Shown piece by piece: positions 24,476-32,297 of a DNA stretch of 64,000 bases. Below the pieces are notes generated by a model. It ran no database searches. It worked only from the letters and a program-made list of their open reading frames with translations, and had not been told where the DNA came from. The stretch is taken from NCBI GenBank assembly GCA_024403855.1, contig JAKSRC010000001.1, positions 124,001-188,000 on the forward strand. Reading direction: 5' to 3'. Source of the DNA: Saccharofermentans sp. GTDB taxonomy: Bacteria > Bacillota > Clostridia > Saccharofermentanales > Saccharofermentanaceae. Position 1 is the stretch's first letter; each line of letters starts with the position of its first letter. The translations under genes and the position numbers were made by a program.

Positions 24476-26003
24476 GAAAACCTTTCTCCTTTATATGTTT
24501 ATTTATGTTGATAAGAATTAATAGAACTGATACTTCGAGAACAATCAAAAAAACAAAGCTAAAAATACTTCTGCTACCTATTTCCAAAAGTTGGTACAAA
24601 GAGCCTTTTCCTATAGGATTTAAGGTTGGAAACAGGAACCCGCTGAAGACAAACGCTAAAGATGCAAGATAGGAGATGATTGTATTTTTTGACAGTTTGA
24701 ACGCAGTTCTATCAAGGGTATAAAAAAGGAACCACTCAATACATCTGAACAATATACTTAAGATTCCACAAGATAAGATTCTCTTTATACTCAAACTATA
24801 AAACGACGACAACTCTTGAAGCGTTCGGGCTATATTGCTTGCTGAAACAGCAATGGATAAGAATGATATAACAACAAAGATCAGAATATTGACTACTATA
24901 AATCTAATTTCGCTGGCAGTCTTTTCCTTTTCCCACTTATCTCTTTTGCCATACCTTATTAATGCAAGCAGATTTTGCTCCTTAATCTCGTTTTCCCATT
25001 CCATATTCACAAAAAACAAAGAAAACATTATAGGCGCAATGTAATAAAAAAACTCAACAACATTAAACTGAAAGTATGAGAATCCTTTCAGTAATTGCCA
25101 GGTAAAGACCTCGCTACCATTGACACTTAATACAAGTGCCAGTCCGCAATAGACTATATAAAAAATTCCAATTATTAAAGGTCGAAAATACAGATTTCTT
25201 GTATATTTATTGTGATTTCTAATGGGATTAGAATTGCGCCTGATAGCAGTATAAAACAAAGCACATGTGACGAGTGCCATTATAAATACATAAACTGTCA
25301 AACACCACAAATTTCCATTGATAATTCCGTGATGAAATATAAAGTAATCGTTCATGAACAGGTATTTAAAAATACCTTTATCAAGATCGGTCACAAAGCC
25401 AACAAATGAACTTAAAATTATGGTTCCTACACTTACCACAAAGCCTTTTTGGCCTGCAATCTCAAACACAAGTGCAAAAATTGTACAGATAAATGAAATG
25501 CCCGTGTAAAGATAAAACGTTACAAGAACCATTGCTATAACCGAATTCGGGATGATTTCAGAAAGAGAATATATCACTTCGTAATTACTGTAGAACTGAT
25601 TTCCGGCATATGGTATGTTGTATTCGTAACTCCAACCAAATCTCTGAAAACCTACAATAAATGGCACTAACAAATGTATAACAGTAAGAATTAACATACT
25701 CGCTAATCTCGTTATAACAATCTCTGCATAGTACCTACGCAATGTTCTGTATCTTATTTTTGCGTTCTGCGAAGTACTCTTAACCCTGATAGCCGCATCT
25801 ATAATCAGATAGAAAAGCAAAGCATACATGAGGTAATAGTGATCCGTTAAACAACAAAGCACATATTCAACAAGGTTTATTTCTGTGCCTTCTGCTTCAG
25901 CTATATGTGTACCGCACATATATGCATAGACACACAACAAGATTAACGCTGCAATTCTATTATTCTTCGGAAACAGATTATTTCTAATTCCTGACATTAT
26001 CAT
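24459..26003 (-). CDS. Large membrane protein, likely ABC-2 type permease
   Basis: The 514-residue protein has about twelve hydrophobic segments and few soluble regions. It is not strongly similar to a named family, but a membrane protein placed directly before an ABC ATPase and overlapping it is most likely the permease. The start at 26003 has AGGA at good spacing and lies inside the end of the upstream membrane-protein gene (20-base overlap). The residue composition is Ile/Phe/Tyr-rich and the DNA is AT-richer than in the flanking PP2C and VWA genes. Confidence 0.75.
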   Translation of the reverse strand: MIMSGIRNNLFPKNNRIAALILLCVYAYMCGTHIAEAEGTEINLVEYVLCCLTDHYYLMYALLFYLIIDAAIRVKSTSQNAKIRYRTLRRYYAEIVITRLASMLILTVIHLLVPFIVGFQRFGWSYEYNIPYAGNQFYSNYEVIYSLSEIIPNSVIAMVLVTFYLYTGISFICTIFALVFEIAGQKGFVVSVGTIILSSFVGFVTDLDKGIFKYLFMNDYFIFHHGIINGNLWCLTVYVFIMALVTCALFYTAIRRNSNPIRNHNKYTRNLYFRPLIIGIFYIVYCGLALVLSVNGSEVFTWQLLKGFSYFQFNVVEFFYYIAPIMFSLFFVNMEWENEIKEQNLLALIRYGKRDKWEKEKTASEIRFIVVNILIFVVISFLSIAVSASNIARTLQELSSFYSLSIKRILSCGILSILFRCIEWFLFYTLDRTAFKLSKNTIISYLASLAFVFSGFLFPTLNPIGKGSLYQLLEIGSRSIFSFVFLIVLEVSVLLILININKHIKEKGFHGISN

Positions 26004-26742
26004 TAACTTTCCTTCTCCTAATTATGAGAATAATTCCCGATGTGATCAGTAAATATGTAAAACAACCAATTACATAATTGTGTGCATGCATACATGATGG
26101 GGAAAGCCTATTCAAAATATATGCAGTCATAATGCTATACATCGGAATATTAAGAAGCGCTGTAATCATGTTCTCAGCCATACAATAAATAAACGGTCCC
26201 AAAACAGAAACAAACAGATTATCCGTATAAAAAGCCAAGAGATTTCCAAAGAATACAAAGAGAATTGCAACTACACCTTTATACAGACACCACACCACTC
26301 CAAACAGATATGGATGGAAAACCTCATATTCACCAAAGACATAATCAACTAGCCGGTTTTCAGATACTAAAGTCTCGGGCGTCATGTTCAAAGAAACACA
26401 TAAGGCAGAATAATATGAAATACCTACAATCAGAACGACACAGATTGCGCTCGCCAAAAAATGTGTCAACAAATAGCGATCTCTTCCTGTTCTTACAGCT
26501 GCATATTTTATAAACCCTCTTCTATTGATGAAATAGAAAAAAGGAGTAAATACTAAGCAGACTATGAGTGGCAAGAAGAAATCCACATAATCACAAGCTT
26601 CAATCCAAATCTCAATCCTATTACAAATAGCAGTATTGTTAGCAGTAATAGAGCATAAGATTATGAGAATTATTGTGATCAAAAGTGTACATACCAGTGA
26701 TGGTACAATAAATTTCTTAAGTGAACGAATCAGATAATGCAT
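25984..26742 (-). CDS. Membrane protein, second permease-like subunit of the ABC cassette
   Basis: From the ATG at 26742 (MHYLIRSLKKF, GGAG at 7 bases) the protein has 252 residues and about six membrane segments. An upstream GTG at 26796 is possible but has a poor ribosome site. It resembles the smaller integral subunit of LanEG-like or ABC-2 exporters by size and position only. It overlaps the next permease gene and follows a 93-base gap that contains an inverted repeat. Confidence 0.7.
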   Translation of the reverse strand: MHYLIRSLKKFIVPSLVCTLLITIILIILCSITANNTAICNRIEIWIEACDYVDFFLPLIVCLVFTPFFYFINRRGFIKYAAVRTGRDRYLLTHFLASAICVVLIVGISYYSALCVSLNMTPETLVSENRLVDYVFGEYEVFHPYLFGVVWCLYKGVVAILFVFFGNLLAFYTDNLFVSVLGPFIYCMAENMITALLNIPMYSIMTAYILNRLSPSCMHAHNYVIGCFTYLLITSGIILIIRRRKVNDNVRN

Positions 26743-26765
26743 AACAACGCTCCAGTTTTGAAATT

Positions 26766-26806
26766 GGTTTGAACAGGCATCTAAAGCAAAAGACACCTGT
26801 CAAACC
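26766..26806 (-). promoter_or_regulatory. Inverted repeat between the secreted-protein and permease genes
   Basis: The plus-strand arms GGTTTGAACAGGCATC (26766-26781) and GACACCTGTCAAACC (26792-26806) can pair with one bulge around a ten-base loop. There is no clear T run after it on the minus strand, so it looks more like an mRNA stabilising or attenuating hairpin than a full terminator. Confidence 0.5.
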
Positions 26807-26835
26807 CTATAGGCTGAATCTACGTTTTTTGATAA

Positions 26836-27237
26836 TTAGTTACTCATCCACTTTCCTTCAACCTGTACTTTTACAGGGGTTGTAAGGTCATTTGAGAACT
26901 CTAATCTGACACTATTTCCTGCTTTGATGCTATCTTTATTTGTAGGGACAGCATAAGTAGTATTATCATCAACATCTCTTACCCATGACGCTTTTTTGCC
27001 AGCGGAAGAGCACATTCTGACATCAACAGTGTATTTGCCTCCGACAGAATCAGAATAGAGTTTTCCTTTCTCATTTGTATAAGTTTTTGTCTGATAAGAA
27101 GTATAGGCAGAGCCGTTAAATCTACCTACGGTGGTACTGTAGTCCTTCATTGTTGTGCCTGCATATACAGACGAACCAAACAGTAAAAGAACGGCACTTG
27201 TTACAACTGCAACCTTAATTAAACGTTTTTGTTTCAT
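26836..27237 (-). CDS. Small secreted protein of a TCS-ABC cassette
   Basis: Not recognised with certainty. The 133-residue product has an N-terminal signal peptide (basic start, hydrophobic core at about 8-24, cleavage probably after VYA). The mature part of about 107 residues is Thr/Ser/Lys-rich and likely beta, with conserved-looking VGRFNGSAYTSYQTKTY and KVQVEGKWMS ends and a single Cys. An ATG at 27237 preceded by GAGGAAA is preferred over the GTG at 27252. Its place between a sensor kinase and ABC permeases suggests a secreted ligand, bacteriocin-like effector or cell-surface factor handled by the transporter; this is inference from position. Confidence 0.75.
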   Translation of the reverse strand: MKQKRLIKVAVVTSAVLLLFGSSVYAGTTMKDYSTTVGRFNGSAYTSYQTKTYTNEKGKLYSDSVGGKYTVDVRMCSSAGKKASWVRDVDDNTTYAVPTNKDSIKAGNSVRLEFSNDLTTPVKVQVEGKWMSN

Positions 27238-27335
27238 ATAAGATTTCCTCACTTTTGAATTTGTAAAATTCAGCCATTCGGAAAAATCTTAATGTAGCTA
27301 TCTTATAGTCAAATAAAATCCACCTTAAATCTGTC

Positions 27336-28712
27336 TTAATTAGCGTGATTTAAAAGACGGATTGTAAATACTGTACCTTTACCGGGATTACTTGTGACAT
27401 CAATCTGGCCGCCATGAAGTAAAACAATCTCCTTTGCTATGGCAAGACCCAAGCCAGTTCCTTCGGTCTTACCGGAACCGTTTCCGCGATAGTATCTCTC
27501 AAAAACTTTCGAGAGATCTTCTTCCGACATTCCCTTTCCGTTGTCAGAAATCCTGATATAAGTGTTGTTTTCAGATTCCGTTACTGAAATCCTAACTTCA
27601 ACATCAGTATCATTATGTACGAAAGCATTGCATATAATATTTGTGATGCACCGCTCCATTAGCTTTACATCAATCTCACTTTTAGATTTACAATTATTCT
27701 CCAACTGAACATTTTTGTCGTGTACATAAAAAGCAGAAGCGTTGCTAATACACCTTCCAACAAATTCAACGATATCTACGCTCTCGAGAGTGGGGGTTAT
27801 CTTTCCTTCAATCAGTGAATTACTCATCTTCAAATCCTCGACCAATTCTCTGATTCGTTCTTCTGATTTGAGCATCTGCTCTGCATATGTCCTGATTTCA
27901 TCAGAAGAATACTCATACTCCTGATCATAAAGAAGTTCCGAGTATCCTTTGATGGTAGATAACGGCGACTTTATATCGTGTGAAATATTTACTATCCACT
28001 TTGCTCTTAAGATATCGTTTTGTTTTAGAATGGCCTCTAATTTTTCGATGCTTTCGAATACATTCGCAAATAATTTATTATCTTCACTAGTGTGATATTC
28101 AATTCTTTCGCCTTTTTGAACCTTATCTATATTGTCAATAATATCACCAACCGGATTAGTGATCTTCTTTGAAAACACATAGGACGCACATAAAACCACG
28201 AGTAAAGTTACAATAGATACCACCAGAATGCATCCGAATAATACAACTGCGGTTTCACCGCTGAATCTAAATGTATATTTTGAAACAAGTTTGCTGTCAC
28301 ATCCCAATAAGATTGCATATCCAGCCATTTCAGGAATATCAGACATAAAGACTGTATAATTCCCCAATCTATTTGAATTCATAACAACATTGGTTAATTC
28401 AAGCATGGTGTATTCATTCGGAAGATCGCCTTTTGAGTTTTCCTCAAACACCACCTCACCTGATTCGTTAAGCACCTGTAACCAGACATTATGGTGCTGC
28501 AAACGTTCTTTTCCTTCTTCATTTAACGAAATACCTGTTTGCGTTCTACTTATATGAGGAATTATGTTTCGAACTAAATACTGGGGCATATCGTTATCTA
28601 CAGAATTATTCAAGAAGAAGAAAACAAAACACAAAGTAGCAGATAACAAAATCGATGCAACAATAGCAACGATCAGGTTTTTTAGATACTCTTTTATAAT
28701 CAGCTTCTTCAT
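27336..28712 (-). CDS. Membrane sensor histidine kinase
   Basis: Sensor of the two-component pair with the response regulator just upstream. The 458 residues contain two membrane helices (about 12-34 and 153-177) framing an extracellular sensor of about 115 residues, a HAMP region (KKITNPVGDIIDNID), the phosphorylated His in NISHDIKSPLSTIKGYS (near 244-260), an N box (NIICNAFVHND), G1 (DNGKGM) and G2 (GTGLGLAI). The extracellular domain is large for a peptide-antibiotic (BceS-like) sensor, so direct ligand binding is plausible. It begins 12 bases after the regulator gene. Confidence 0.93.
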   Translation of the reverse strand: MKKLIIKEYLKNLIVAIVASILLSATLCFVFFFLNNSVDNDMPQYLVRNIIPHISRTQTGISLNEEGKERLQHHNVWLQVLNESGEVVFEENSKGDLPNEYTMLELTNVVMNSNRLGNYTVFMSDIPEMAGYAILLGCDSKLVSKYTFRFSGETAVVLFGCILVVSIVTLLVVLCASYVFSKKITNPVGDIIDNIDKVQKGERIEYHTSEDNKLFANVFESIEKLEAILKQNDILRAKWIVNISHDIKSPLSTIKGYSELLYDQEYEYSSDEIRTYAEQMLKSEERIRELVEDLKMSNSLIEGKITPTLESVDIVEFVGRCISNASAFYVHDKNVQLENNCKSKSEIDVKLMERCITNIICNAFVHNDTDVEVRISVTESENNTYIRISDNGKGMSEEDLSKVFERYYRGNGSGKTEGTGLGLAIAKEIVLLHGGQIDVTSNPGKGTVFTIRLLNHAN

Positions 28713-28724
28713 ATCAATAATCCG

Positions 28725-29435
28725 TTATCCGACAAAAATATAACCCCTACCCTTGACCGTCTTAATGAATTGTGGATTAGACGAGTCCTCTTCAATCTTC
28801 TCACGCAGATTATGAATATGGACCATTACGGTATTGTCATACCCCTGATAATCCATATTCCATACACTACTTAAAAGCTTGTCTTTGCTGAGTGTTATGT
28901 TTCTGTTTTCTATCAAATACTCTAACAACAAATACTCTTTTGTTGTCAAAATGACTTCTTCGTCTAATTTAAAAAGCATTCGCTTGGAAAAGTCCAAAGT
29001 AAAGTCACCAAATGTGTATACACTACCTTTTTCATATTCATTCTCATAGTAACTCTGGCGCTTTAGAATCGCTGTGATTTTGGCAATCAACTCTTTAGGA
29101 CTGAATGGTTTAGTAATATATGCATCTCCGCCTAACGCATAAGAAATTAGTTTATCTGACTCATCTGATTTTGCAGAAAGAAATACAATCGGAACCATTG
29201 AATCTGTACGTATCTGCTTGCAGATTTCAAAACCATCAAAATCAGGAAGCATTATATCCAAAATAATTAAATCAGATGATTCTTTTTGAGCAAGGGAAAT
29301 AGCCTCTTGCCCTGAATGTGCCTTTGAAATATTCCCATATCCTTCTTTTCGCAATATCGTTTCGATTAATGTGAGGATACTCTCGTCATCATCCACCAAT
29401 AGTATGTTCTTATTAAAATAACTATTAACCACCAT
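28725..29435 (-). CDS. OmpR/PhoB-family response regulator
   Basis: The 236 residues have a receiver domain (ILLVDDDES with acidic pocket, phosphoacceptor Asp in LIILDIMLPDFDG, the conserved Thr/Ser at FLSAKS and Lys at ITKPFSP) and a C-terminal winged-helix DNA-binding domain (LTTKEYLLLEYL...VMVHIHNLREKIE...VKGRGYIFV). It begins the cassette with the sensor kinase. Its start (29435) has GAAGG 7 bases upstream and a perfect 14-base palindrome beginning 14 bases upstream. Likely targets are its own cassette, including the secreted protein and ABC genes. Confidence 0.95.
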   Translation of the reverse strand: MVVNSYFNKNILLVDDDESILTLIETILRKEGYGNISKAHSGQEAISLAQKESSDLIILDIMLPDFDGFEICKQIRTDSMVPIVFLSAKSDESDKLISYALGGDAYITKPFSPKELIAKITAILKRQSYYENEYEKGSVYTFGDFTLDFSKRMLFKLDEEVILTTKEYLLLEYLIENRNITLSKDKLLSSVWNMDYQGYDNTVMVHIHNLREKIEEDSSNPQFIKTVKGRGYIFVG

Positions 29436-29448
29436 ATACTGACCTTCT

Positions 29449-29462
29449 CATAACATGTTATG
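29449..29462. promoter_or_regulatory. Perfect 14-base palindrome before the response regulator
   Basis: CATAACATGTTATG is a perfect palindrome lying 14 bases before the regulator start codon, between it and a TATAAT element on the minus strand. It may be an operator or a small leader hairpin. Confidence 0.45.
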
Positions 29463-29584
29463 CAGATATCTCGTCAGTATATTATATAAATTTTATGGAT
29501 AATCTGAAAAGCAAATTAGAGGCAAATCGCTTGTTGCCTAAGAAATCTTAAACTTAAATATGCATACACTGTGTGTTTCCACTC

Positions 29585-29620
29585 AACAAAAAGAACCCCT
29601 TGAAAATCAAGGGGGTTTAA
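29585..29620 (-). terminator. Terminator after the VWA gene
   Basis: Minus-strand hairpin with stem AACCCCCTTG/CAAGGGGTT and loop ATTTTC-like, followed by TTCTTTTTG. It separates the kinase-VWA unit from the two-component cassette. Confidence 0.85.
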
Positions 29621-29631
29621 GTTCTTAAAAT

Positions 29632-30363
29632 TTAATCGTCCTCATTTATGAACTTCATAAAATCATCAACATCAACCGCATTACCTTGAGGTGTAGTGTC
29701 GATATTGTAAAGTGCATCATCACTCATACCTGAAGAAACGATTGAAGATGAAGAAGAACCCAGGAATTCGAAGAGTTTACCAAAGTCAGCAGAATTAACT
29801 GAAATCGGCTCAGCACGCTTAGTAGAAAGTCTCTTCAAAATATCGAAATCAACGCCTGAACCAACGCCGATATTGAATACTACGAGTTTGTCATCCTTTT
29901 CGAGTTCATTGCAAGCAGCAATAGCACGCTCCATATTAGCCATAGCATTAGGTCCCTGAGGTGCACCATCAGTAATAACAACGAGCCAGGGCTGGAAGTA
30001 CTTGATACCCATCTCCTTATAGCCTTCTTTACGAGCATTGAGAAGCTCTAACGCTGTAAGAACACCTTCACCGATAGGTGTAAGAGTTGTAGAAGCGGTA
30101 ATCTCCGGCAAACCCTTATCTTTGGAAATCTTACCGAACGGCATAACAATATCTACTTTGGAACCGAAAGTGATTATCGCGATGTCTGTCGAATTTCTTG
30201 TATCATCGTTTGACTTGATTGAAGAAACGAAATTCTGAAGACCCATATTAAGCTGCTTAATCGGGTTTCCCATCATAGATCCCGATGTATCAAGAGCAAA
30301 GCAAATAGGAAGTCTTCTTTTTGTACTTGTACCAAAATCTGAACTTGAAAAACCGTCAGCCAT
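29632..30363 (-). CDS. TerY-like von Willebrand factor A protein
   Basis: Cytoplasmic metal-binding VWA protein of the TerY family. The 243 residues carry the start RRLPICFALDTSGSMMGNP (MIDAS DxSxS at about 25-29), the MIDAS Thr in ASTTLTPIGEG and the MIDAS Asp in VVITDGAPQG. The short C-terminal tail ends with an acidic patch (VDDFMKFINEDD). No signal peptide or membrane helix is present. TerY proteins occur with a PP2C phosphatase and a kinase in TerY-P triads linked to stress response. The kinase gene lies 62 bases upstream in the same unit. The PP2C gene is 6 kb downstream, beyond a two-component/ABC cassette. Confidence 0.92.
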   Translation of the reverse strand: MADGFSSSDFGTSTKRRLPICFALDTSGSMMGNPIKQLNMGLQNFVSSIKSNDDTRNSTDIAIITFGSKVDIVMPFGKISKDKGLPEITASTTLTPIGEGVLTALELLNARKEGYKEMGIKYFQPWLVVITDGAPQGPNAMANMERAIAACNELEKDDKLVVFNIGVGSGVDFDILKRLSTKRAEPISVNSADFGKLFEFLGSSSSSIVSSGMSDDALYNIDTTPQGNAVDVDDFMKFINEDD

Positions 30364-30425
30364 AAAACTCCTCCGTATACTCGAAGTTAAAGATGTACAT
30401 ATTAAAAATTATAACAGAAGAGACC

Positions 30426-32141
30426 TCAGAATAAACCGAAAAATTTCTTTTTGGGAGCGCTTGAAGCATCTGAATTGGATTTGTTTTTCGCTGCATCGTC
30501 AGTCTTCTCAGGTATGAAGCCTGTAGCTTCACCTACGCTTGCAGATACAAATCTGCCGGAAGGAGCATTTGCAAAAGTCTTCTTCTCGTACTTAGGAGCA
30601 ACCTTAGGAGCTGCGTTAGCAGAAGCTCCTGCAGTCTTTTGAGCCGGTTGTGCCTTCTGAGGATTGAGCTTCGCTCTATATTCTTCAACGTCGATAGTTA
30701 CCTGATTATAATTCTCACAAGGGAACAACTTGTAAGCTTCAGGATCATCATACTTGAAGTTTTCCAATTCATTCATGTATTCCTGGACTGCATCTCTCCA
30801 GCAAACAGCCTCATAGTCCTTTCCTTCTTTGAAAGTTCTATAGAGCATCAATCTTAAATGTTCAGGAAGATATTCCCAGATATGTGCATAACCGCCTAAC
30901 GGAATATGCTCTGTATCAGAATTATCGAGAGTATAAGGGAAATTCTTATTAAGGATTTCTTCTCTCAATGTCTCTGCGCCCTTTCTGGTAGCGTATGGAT
31001 GAAGTCCACAGAAAAGCACTGTAAATACAAGCATTGCAATGGAATAATCTTCGTCTGCCAGCGTCCTGACAAAACTGGAAAAATCCTTACCCCAGAGTCT
31101 TGGATCTGTAAATTCCTCTGTGCCTACAGGACAAGGAAGATTACCAATCTGTACACTATCCATATCAATAAGGCACTGTGAATTGGAATTATCAATCAAT
31201 GCATTTTTGAGCTGGATATCACCTGCAATAACATCGTGCATATGCAAATAGAGATATTTACCAATAAGAGATAAGAGCGTCTCACATACATCAAGACGTG
31301 TCCAGTCAGGATATCTCTCAAGAATTGCATCTGGACCATCGAAAACATTGCCCAATGTTGTTCCCTTACCCAAGAACATTGTGTAACCAATAGGAACATT
31401 ATGGAAATAAAGCAAATGCTGAGGTATACAGAAAGAACGTGTCGTAATTCCAAGTTCTGTAAGCTTCTTAAGCTTAGCCCATCTTAACGGAGTAATTACA
31501 CCCTTATGGTAAACCTTGGCAACGAGCTTAGAATTATCAGTAAAGAAAACCATGCCCTCTGCGCCACCGGAAAGACGCTTATCAAGTGTGAGTCTTTCAC
31601 CACCATTGTAATTAACGATATCACCAAAACTGGCTCTTGCATCTGCATCAAGATAGGAATCAATCTTTGCAAGCTTGCTTATCTGTGGAAGCGGATTTTC
31701 ATCCACCATCTGTGCAACAGATGAATACATCTTTAAGCCAGAACGTGTAAGAAGTGCTACATCGTGATTATATTCAGGACGCTTCTCGCAAAGTCTCTTG
31801 AAAAGAATACTCTTCTTAGTCAAAAGAAGGACAGAATACTCAATATCGTTAATCTGCTCTATGAATTTCTCAGTATTGCAAGTATTGATCAGATGGAGAC
31901 GATTAGTAGTAAGAAGTCCCTGCATCAATGAACGCATAGCGGGCTGAACATACTGGTCTTTAGGATCATTCTGAGCGACAACGCACTTATGGAGAATCTT
32001 GAAGGTATCATTAACATAGCAATCCATTCCATAATCGTTGAAAAGATTCAGAAGTTCATCGAATAAAACACCGTTTGAACATTCAAGTACAACGGAATAG
32101 TCAAGAACGATTGAAAAATAATTGCTAAGTCCTTCGAACAT
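30426..32141 (-). CDS. TerY-P triad protein kinase with PIN-like N-terminal domain
   Basis: The 571 residues fall into three parts. Residues 1-150 look like a PIN fold (FSIVLDYSVVLE with first Asp, SVLLLTKKSILFKRL near 103-117), probably degenerate because later acidic residues are not evident. Residues about 175-440 are a protein kinase: glycine loop LSGGAEGMVF (190-199), Lys 209 in LVAKVYHK, catalytic loop HDVIAGDIQLKN (Asp 308) and metal loop CLIDMDSVQ (Asp 326), so it appears active. Residues 470-571 are a Lys/Ala/Pro-rich tail. It pairs with the VWA gene next door and, by family, with the PP2C at 22533. An alternative is an aminoglycoside-kinase-like enzyme, less likely from its context. 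Confidence 0.88.
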   Translation of the reverse strand: MFEGLSNYFSIVLDYSVVLECSNGVLFDELLNLFNDYGMDCYVNDTFKILHKCVVAQNDPKDQYVQPAMRSLMQGLLTTNRLHLINTCNTEKFIEQINDIEYSVLLLTKKSILFKRLCEKRPEYNHDVALLTRSGLKMYSSVAQMVDENPLPQISKLAKIDSYLDADARASFGDIVNYNGGERLTLDKRLSGGAEGMVFFTDNSKLVAKVYHKGVITPLRWAKLKKLTELGITTRSFCIPQHLLYFHNVPIGYTMFLGKGTTLGNVFDGPDAILERYPDWTRLDVCETLLSLIGKYLYLHMHDVIAGDIQLKNALIDNSNSQCLIDMDSVQIGNLPCPVGTEEFTDPRLWGKDFSSFVRTLADEDYSIAMLVFTVLFCGLHPYATRKGAETLREEILNKNFPYTLDNSDTEHIPLGGYAHIWEYLPEHLRLMLYRTFKEGKDYEAVCWRDAVQEYMNELENFKYDDPEAYKLFPCENYNQVTIDVEEYRAKLNPQKAQPAQKTAGASANAAPKVAPKYEKKTFANAPSGRFVSASVGEATGFIPEKTDDAAKNKSNSDASSAPKKKFFGLF

Positions 32142-32190
32142 AAACCCTCAAAATTTATTTCTAATAATAAATAATTCTAATAGATACATT

Positions 32191-32220
32191 ATTATAAGTG
32201 GACAAAACCTTATAAATCAA
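32191..32220 (-). promoter_or_regulatory. Putative promoter of the kinase-VWA unit
   Basis: Minus strand TTGATT and TATAAT are separated by 18 bases, ending about 50 bases before the kinase start. It lies in the 156-base AT-rich gap after the MutS-like gene. Confidence 0.5.
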
Positions 32221-32297
32221 GGAAAAAATACCACCCCAAATTAATATGCAGACAAAATTTATAACATTATCAAAATAAATTGATGCTATATCGGATA

